A DNA stretch of 16,693 nucleotides from JACDDK01 sp038198445 (lineage in GTDB: Bacteria; Actinomycetota; Rubrobacteria; Rubrobacterales; Rubrobacteraceae): assembly GCA_038198445.1 (NCBI GenBank), contig JBBPZZ010000102.1:1-16693 (forward strand). Reading direction: 5' to 3'. The notes beneath the pieces are model-generated. The model saw nothing but the letters and a program-made list of their open reading frames with translations, did not search any database and was not told where the DNA came from. Below, piece by piece: positions 13,258 through 16,693 of the stretch. The translations under genes were made by a program, and so were the position numbers. The first letter of the stretch is position 1; the number at the start of each line of letters is the position of its first letter.

Positions 13258-13911
13258 TTATGGCAGCTCGACGACCCTGTACCGGACGGCGAAGAGCAGC
13301 GCCTGTAGCCGGGAGTGAACACCGAGCTTGCCGAGGACGTTCATCATGTGGGTGCGTTCGGTGTCGACGCTCATGTGCAGCCGTTCGGCGATCTCCTTGT
13401 TGCTCCAGCCTTCGGCCAGCGCCTGGAGGACTTCCATCTCGCGTGGCGTCAGGCGCTCGATGCCCGTGCGGGCCTCGCGCTCTTGCTCCCGGCCGTGACT
13501 GGCGAGGCGTAGTAACTCGACTATCTCTTCCGGCGCGAGCAAGGTTCTGCCCTCGGACAACCGACGCGACGCGTCGACGATCTCGTCCACGTCGGCGGAC
13601 TTGTGCAGGACGCCCGCCGCGCCCGCCTCCACGGCACGGGCGTGATCCGCCCGGTCGAGGCTCGCCGTGAGGACCAGCGCCGAGAAGTCCGGATTGGTCT
13701 CGCGCAACTCCTTAATGATCTCCATTCCCTCTCCATCGGGTAGCGAGAGGTCTATGACGCCGAGGTCGGGCCGAAGGCCATCCGAAACCCGCCGCGCCTC
13801 GGCGAGCGTGCCGGCCTGCGCCACGACCTCGAAGTCCGGTTCCCGGTCGAATATCAGCGCGAGAGTCTGGCGGAAGGAGGCGTGATCTTCTACGAGTAAT
13901 ACGCGTTGCAT
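13258..13911 (-). CDS. NarL/LuxR-type response regulator
   Basis: A DNA-binding two-component regulator of 217 residues. The receiver domain (about 2-118) has the acidic pair Glu8-Asp9, phosphoacceptor Asp54 in VIDLSLPDGEG, Thr82 and Lys104. The LuxR HTH (about 150-212) reads LTPREMEVLQALAEGWSNKEIAERLHMS, then VDTERTHMMNVLGKLGVHSR. ATG 13911-13909 has AGGGG 5 nt upstream; an upstream in-frame start would add nine unneeded residues. It follows the kinase gene at 13999 by 87 nt on the same strand and is its likely partner. A weak promoter (TTGGTA 13989-13984, N18, TAGTAT 13965-13960) in the gap may give extra transcription. It converges on dapF with 27 nt between. Confidence 0.93.
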   Translation of the reverse strand: MQRVLLVEDHASFRQTLALIFDREPDFEVVAQAGTLAEARRVSDGLRPDLGVIDLSLPDGEGMEIIKELRETNPDFSALVLTASLDRADHARAVEAGAAGVLHKSADVDEIVDASRRLSEGRTLLAPEEIVELLRLASHGREQEREARTGIERLTPREMEVLQALAEGWSNKEIAERLHMSVDTERTHMMNVLGKLGVHSRLQALLFAVRYRVVELP

Positions 13912-13998
13912 CTGTCCCCTTTGTTGTTCTCTCATCATGCCCGCGGCGATTAGAGATGAATACTACAATGCCGCGCTGCCATCTACCAACTAGAGGCG

Positions 13999-15462
13999 TC
14001 AGCTACTGGAGATTTCGAGGCTCTCCCTCCCAAGGACCGGAAGCGCAATCCTGAACCGCACCCGCGTCCCGACACCCGGCTCGCTGTCTACGTCCAGCTC
14101 GCCGCCGAGCGCGAGCGCCCGCTCCCGCATACTGGAGAGTCCCACGCCGGGTCCGGCTCCTGTCTCGAAGCCTTGCCCATCGTCCTCGACCTCTACCCGC
14201 AACTCGTCATTGGAGGCTCCCACGGAGATCACGGCCCGGTCCGCCTCCGAATGGCGGCGGACGTTGGCCAGAGCCTCCTGGACGATACGCGTCACCTCGA
14301 CCCCGGCCAGCCCGGAGAGCGAGTCTGGAAGCTCTTTGTCCACGAGGAGTTCTACCTCGCGCTCGGGCGCCATCTGGCGGTTTAGCTCCACCAGGGATTC
14401 CAACGAGTTGACGAACGGCTGTTCCCGGACACCTTCGAGGCGCAGGTCATAGATGGCGTCTCGCAGGCCTCCGATCGCCCGGCGAAGCGCTTCTATCTGC
14501 CGGTCCCGGTCCGCGTCGCGCCCGCTTTCCTGTTCCTCCGCGTCGGCGGTGCGGGCGGCGGCCCTGGCGAGTTGCATGGATTGAAGGGTGTAGGTGAGGT
14601 CCTGGAGCACCACGTCATGCAGTTCGCGGGAGATCCTGCGCCGCTCGACCTCCCGGATCTCCCGCAAGGCCTGCTCGGCATTTTTGCGTGCGGTGATGTC
14701 TTCCAGAGTACCCTCGTAACCCGTAAACTCTCCTCCGCCACCCCACAGCGCGCGGGCGCTGACCGACGCCCAAACCACGCCGCCGTCTTTGCGGCGCATC
14801 TGGCTCTCGAAGCCTCTTACCAACCCCTCCCCCTGGACCAGCCGGTCGAACTCCGCCCGGCGGTCCGGGTCCACATAGAGTTGCTCCCCAATACTCGTTA
14901 TGCTCTCCATTAGCTCTTCGGGAGTTTCGTAGCCGAACATGCGGGCGAGCGCCGGGTTGGCCGTCACGAACCGGCCCTCGACGGTGCTCTGAAAGATCCC
15001 CTCGACGGCGTTCTCGAAGATCCCGCGGTACTTCTCCTCCGCCAGCCGTTGCGCCTCCTCCGCGCTCCGGCGCTCCCGGCGCACCTCCGCATCGCGTAAC
15101 TCCCGCTCTATGGCGGTGTTGAGACGCCTGAGGTTGTTTTTCATGATGTAGTCCTGGGCGCCGGCCTTCATCGCCGCGACCGCCGCGTCTTCACCGATCT
15201 GTCCGGACACGATTATGAACGGCAGATCGGCGTAGCCATTTTCCCGCACGAGCTTCAGAGCCGCCGAGGAGTTGAAGCTTGGCATGGAGTGATCGGAGAC
15301 GACAAGGTCCCATACTCTACTATCGAGGGCGGACTGCATCTCCGCCGCCGTGTCCACCCGCTCGTGGATAGTCTCGTAGCCCCCGCGCTTCAACTCGCGC
15401 AAGAGCAGCAAGGCATCATTCTCGGAGTCCTCGACGATCAAAACCCTGAGCGACTCACCCAC
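13999..15462 (-). CDS. REC-PAS-HisKA_3-HATPase hybrid histidine kinase
   Basis: A soluble sensor kinase of 487 residues with no membrane segment. Order: receiver domain 5-120 (Glu11-Asp12, phosphoacceptor Asp57 in VVSDHSMPSF, Lys108), coiled-coil linker 120-142 (RELRDAEVRRERRSAEEAQR), PAS domain 143-262, and a HisKA_3 dimerisation helix with phospho-His282 in RRISRELHDVVLQDLT. The HATPase_c domain from about 375 has ALANVRRHSEA (N box), DDGQGF (G1) and VGLSSMRERALALGG. HisKA_3 kinases normally pair with NarL-type regulators, and one follows directly. The receiver at the N-terminus suggests the kinase itself is controlled by a phosphotransfer from another system. GTG 15462 has GAGAAGG 6 nt upstream. 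It is divergent from the Rcp1-like regulator, whose long upstream region it shares. Confidence 0.93.
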   Translation of the reverse strand: MGESLRVLIVEDSENDALLLLRELKRGGYETIHERVDTAAEMQSALDSRVWDLVVSDHSMPSFNSSAALKLVRENGYADLPFIIVSGQIGEDAAVAAMKAGAQDYIMKNNLRRLNTAIERELRDAEVRRERRSAEEAQRLAEEKYRGIFENAVEGIFQSTVEGRFVTANPALARMFGYETPEELMESITSIGEQLYVDPDRRAEFDRLVQGEGLVRGFESQMRRKDGGVVWASVSARALWGGGGEFTGYEGTLEDITARKNAEQALREIREVERRRISRELHDVVLQDLTYTLQSMQLARAAARTADAEEQESGRDADRDRQIEALRRAIGGLRDAIYDLRLEGVREQPFVNSLESLVELNRQMAPEREVELLVDKELPDSLSGLAGVEVTRIVQEALANVRRHSEADRAVISVGASNDELRVEVEDDGQGFETGAGPGVGLSSMRERALALGGELDVDSEPGVGTRVRFRIALPVLGRESLEISSS

Positions 15463-15598
15463 GCGGAGCCTTCTCTCCCATCGGCACCTTCCGGTGCGGC
15501 AATGACATCTCCCTCAAAAATCGAACTGTTATGCTATTTTATTCTTATGCGACTCCCGTGGCAAACCGCATTTTGCTTCACCTCCGCGAAGTTTTTTG

Positions 15599-15618
15599 GT
15601 GATTTTTCGAAAAATCAC
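15599..15618. repeat. Perfect 20-bp palindrome
   Basis: GTGATTTTTCGAAAAATCAC is self-complementary over all 20 bases. It is followed at once by CACTCA-AA-TGAGTG (15616-15629), a second inverted repeat that shares its last bases. It lies about 137 nt upstream of the kinase start and 480 nt upstream of the response regulator. A regulator-binding site is the simplest reading. Confidence 0.6.
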
Positions 15619-15793
15619 TCAAATGAGTGATGTAGCGAAGCCCACTCCGGGTATATAGTCTGGGCTATCAAGTGGGTCGGCGTCCATTTCCCCCCTCCTA
15701 GACGCCGGCCCATTCTCTTGCCCGTACAAGGGGTATCCACACTAGATACGGCAAACTTACAGGTTTTTGGAAAAATCACTCATTTGGATGATG
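15609..15793 (+). repeat. Diverged 24-nt direct repeat pair
   Basis: Copy 1 (15609-15632) and copy 2 (15770-15793) both read GAAAAATCACTCA, then five to six partly changed bases, then TGATG, with 20 of 24 positions equal. Copy 1 also carries the right half of the palindrome at 15599-15618. The copies are 161 bp apart and flank the C-rich hairpin. Confidence 0.55.
15666..15740 (+). ncRNA. Candidate small RNA with a six-C loop
   Basis: GGTCGGCGTC (15675-15684) pairs with GACGCCGGCC (15701-15710), ten pairs with one wobble. The 16-nt loop contains six C residues followed by TCCTA (15690-15700), which is complementary to SD sequences. A second small hairpin follows: CTTG (15717-15720) with CAAG (15727-15730). 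Upstream, TATAGT (15654-15659) could be a -10 box, giving a start near 15666. Exposed C-runs in hairpin loops characterise the actinobacterial 6C RNA class, but that class has two such loops and only one is seen here. Start and end are estimates. Confidence 0.35.
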
Positions 15794-16049
15794 CGCGGGC
15801 GTCTTCTTTGTAGATACGATGGGTGCTCTGGAGTAAGCAGGCAACCACCAGAGGGAAGAGCCAGCGATGCAGGAAAAGACCATTCCGCCGATAGTAACGC
15901 TCGGCATCGCGCCGTAGTCCTGCTGCCCTTGATTGTTAGAAAAGGTGAGGATTACCGCTATCCGTTGTTGGAGGCGGACGGGATAGACGAGAGTGCTAAA
16001 CGGTCAGCGCGTAGCTTGGCGAACCAGCCTCCGGCGTATCCTCTTACTC

Positions 16050-16072
16050 ATGGTACCCTACGAGGGTACCAT
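16050..16072. repeat. 23-bp hyphenated palindrome upstream of the Rcp1-like regulator
   Basis: ATGGTACCCT (16050-16059), ACG, AGGGTACCAT (16063-16072) is a perfect 10-bp inverted repeat. It ends 24 nt before the start codon and 12 nt before the SD (AGGGGT, 16085-16090). In RNA it would form a stable hairpin just upstream of the ribosome site; in DNA it could be an operator. Confidence 0.6.
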
Positions 16073-16096
16073 CCCGCATCCTATAGGGGTTTTGGC

Positions 16097-16540
16097 ATGA
16101 CAGACAGCGTGATCCTGCTCGTAGAAGACAATCCGAATGACGAGCTTTTGACGCTACGCGCGCTCAAGAAGAAGCACGTCCCCAGCAAGGTGGTGGTAGC
16201 TCATGACGGCGTGGAAGCCCTGGACTACCTCTTCGCCACCGGCCTCCACGCCAACCGGGACCAGGACGCCATGCCGCGACTGGTCCTTCTGGATCTCAAG
16301 CTCCCCAGGATAGACGGACTCGAAGTGCTCCGGCGGATGCGTTCCGAAGAGAAGACGCGGCTCGTACCCGTCGTCGTCCTGACCTCCTCCAGGGAGCAGC
16401 AAGACCTTCTGGATAGCTACGGTCTGGGCGCCAACAGCTACATACGAAAGCCGGTCAACTTCGATGAGTTTACCGAGGCCGTCGAGCAACTCAACACGTA
16501 CTGGCTGTACCTCAACGAATCACCGCCGGGGAGGGCATGA
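16097..16540 (+). CDS. Single-domain Rcp1-like response regulator
   Basis: A 147-residue receiver without an output domain. ILLVEDNPNDELLTLRAL at 6-23, with the acidic pair Glu10-Asp11 and the PND signature, and the phosphoacceptor Asp66 in LVLLDLKLPRIDGLEVL, place it in the Rcp1 group. That group serves as the partner of phytochrome-like and other hybrid kinases. VVVLTSS and SYIRKPVNFDEF supply the Thr and Lys of the active site. ATG 16097 follows AGGGGT by 6 nt; a longer upstream reading is non-homologous. It acts in the cytosol as a phosphate shuttle. The REC-PAS kinase divergently encoded at 15462 is a possible partner, though that is inference from position. Confidence 0.93.
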   Translation: MTDSVILLVEDNPNDELLTLRALKKKHVPSKVVVAHDGVEALDYLFATGLHANRDQDAMPRLVLLDLKLPRIDGLEVLRRMRSEEKTRLVPVVVLTSSREQQDLLDSYGLGANSYIRKPVNFDEFTEAVEQLNTYWLYLNESPPGRA

Positions 16541-16551
16541 AGACCGACCCT

Positions 16552-16633
16552 CCACCGGAGTAACTTCGGCCCCGCGCCTGTAACGCACCTTACCTTCGCG
16601 GACCTTGTCTCTTCGCCCGGTTTCCTCCGGTGG
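16552..16633. repeat. 9-bp inverted repeat after the Rcp1-like gene
   Basis: CCACCGGAG (16552-16560) and CTCCGGTGG (16625-16633) are perfect inverted copies 64 nt apart, just past the response-regulator stop. They could close a longer 3' RNA structure; the 64 bases between show no strong fold by eye and no gene. Confidence 0.35.
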
Positions 16634-16639
16634 ACGCAA

Positions 16640-16671
16640 AAGCCCCGGACCATTTATCTGATCCGGGGCTT
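16640..16671. terminator. Strong terminator hairpin, possibly bidirectional
   Basis: AAGCCCCGGA (16640-16649) pairs with TCCGGGGCTT (16662-16671), ten perfect pairs around a 12-nt loop. On the + strand the tail is CTGTTTG; on the minus strand the stem runs into TTTTGCG. It would end the response-regulator transcript and, from the other side, a gene beyond the window. Confidence 0.75.
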
Positions 16672-16693
16672 CTGTTTGAGCGTCAGGCTCCTA

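Larger units (their letters stand above)
15463..16096. other. 634-nt intergenic region rich in palindromes, no convincing gene
   Basis: This divergent gap is AT-rich near 15510-15640 and 15730-15790. It holds a 20-bp palindrome, a diverged 24-nt direct repeat, a hairpin with a C6 loop, and a 23-bp hyphenated palindrome, listed separately. Also visible are CTCTGG (15826-15831) pairing with CCAGAG (15848-15853), and a possible 16-codon ORF (15867-15917, MQEKTIPPIVTLGIAP) whose SD-like GAGGGAA overlaps that hairpin. A frame open from 15767 into the response regulator shows no recognisable domain before 16097 and is read as non-coding. Confidence 0.6.

Noticed and set aside
15867..15917. A 16-codon leader peptide with an SD-like site under a hairpin
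   Set aside because: Too short to judge; no run of regulatory codons and no attenuator downstream, so it is only mentioned within the intergenic entry.
16050..16072. Guanidine-II (mini-ykkC) riboswitch, because of ACGA near the hairpin tip
   Set aside because: That class needs two hairpins with ACGR tetraloops; here there is one hairpin with a 3-nt ACG loop if all pairs form.
15767..16096. N-terminal extension of the Rcp1-like regulator
   Set aside because: The extra residues have no family similarity, the receiver family starts at MTDS, and ATG 16097 has its own SD.
1..16693. Mobile element, prophage, CRISPR array, tRNA or rRNA
   Set aside because: I saw no transposase, integrase, phage protein, regularly spaced repeats or tRNA cloverleaf on either strand by eye.

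Overview
The window reads as a piece of chromosome from a high-GC actinobacterium. The gene set, the frequent TTG and GTG starts with good Shine-Dalgarno (SD) sites, and the dap gene layout suggest the Rubrobacter lineage; this is recognition from memory, not a database match. I see no rRNA, tRNA, CRISPR, transposase or phage gene.

Left part (1-4455), redox and stress. A 7TM-type histidine kinase is cut by the left edge (minus strand). Next is a peroxiredoxin-like gene (+) whose catalytic CxxC begins with an in-frame TGA. Then come four minus-strand genes: a secreted protein of unknown function, a stand-alone Clp N-domain protein translationally coupled to a small HTH regulator, and a DsbA/FrnE-type oxidoreductase whose CPWC motif is again written TGA-Pro-Trp-Cys. 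Both TGAs sit exactly on the catalytic Cys. Each is followed by a hairpin whose apical loop starts 20 nt after the TGA, as expected for bacterial SECIS elements. I therefore read both as selenoproteins. A gene caller that treats TGA only as stop would truncate them. A CPBP intramembrane protease follows on the + strand.

Middle part (4456-9092). An MFS transporter that appears to lack TM10 and part of TM11 is followed after 4 nt by a CrtI-like FAD oxidoreductase, which overlaps a convergent DUF1360 membrane protein. A general-stress-type short-chain dehydrogenase comes next, with a SigB-like -10 box.

Lysine/diaminopimelate block (9093-13230). lysC, dapA and dapB are tightly overlapped (8 nt and 4 nt). 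lysC has a structured leader that pairs with its SD and an internal SD plus TTG start at codon 246, expected to make a separate regulatory beta subunit. A small opposite-strand ORF fills the gap before dapF. DapF carries Ser where the second catalytic Cys normally lies.

Right part (13258-16693), signalling. A NarL-type response regulator and a REC-PAS-HisKA_3-HATPase kinase form a minus-strand pair. A 634-nt non-coding stretch follows, with palindromes, a diverged repeat and a C-rich-loop RNA candidate. It ends at a single-domain Rcp1-like response regulator and a terminator hairpin.
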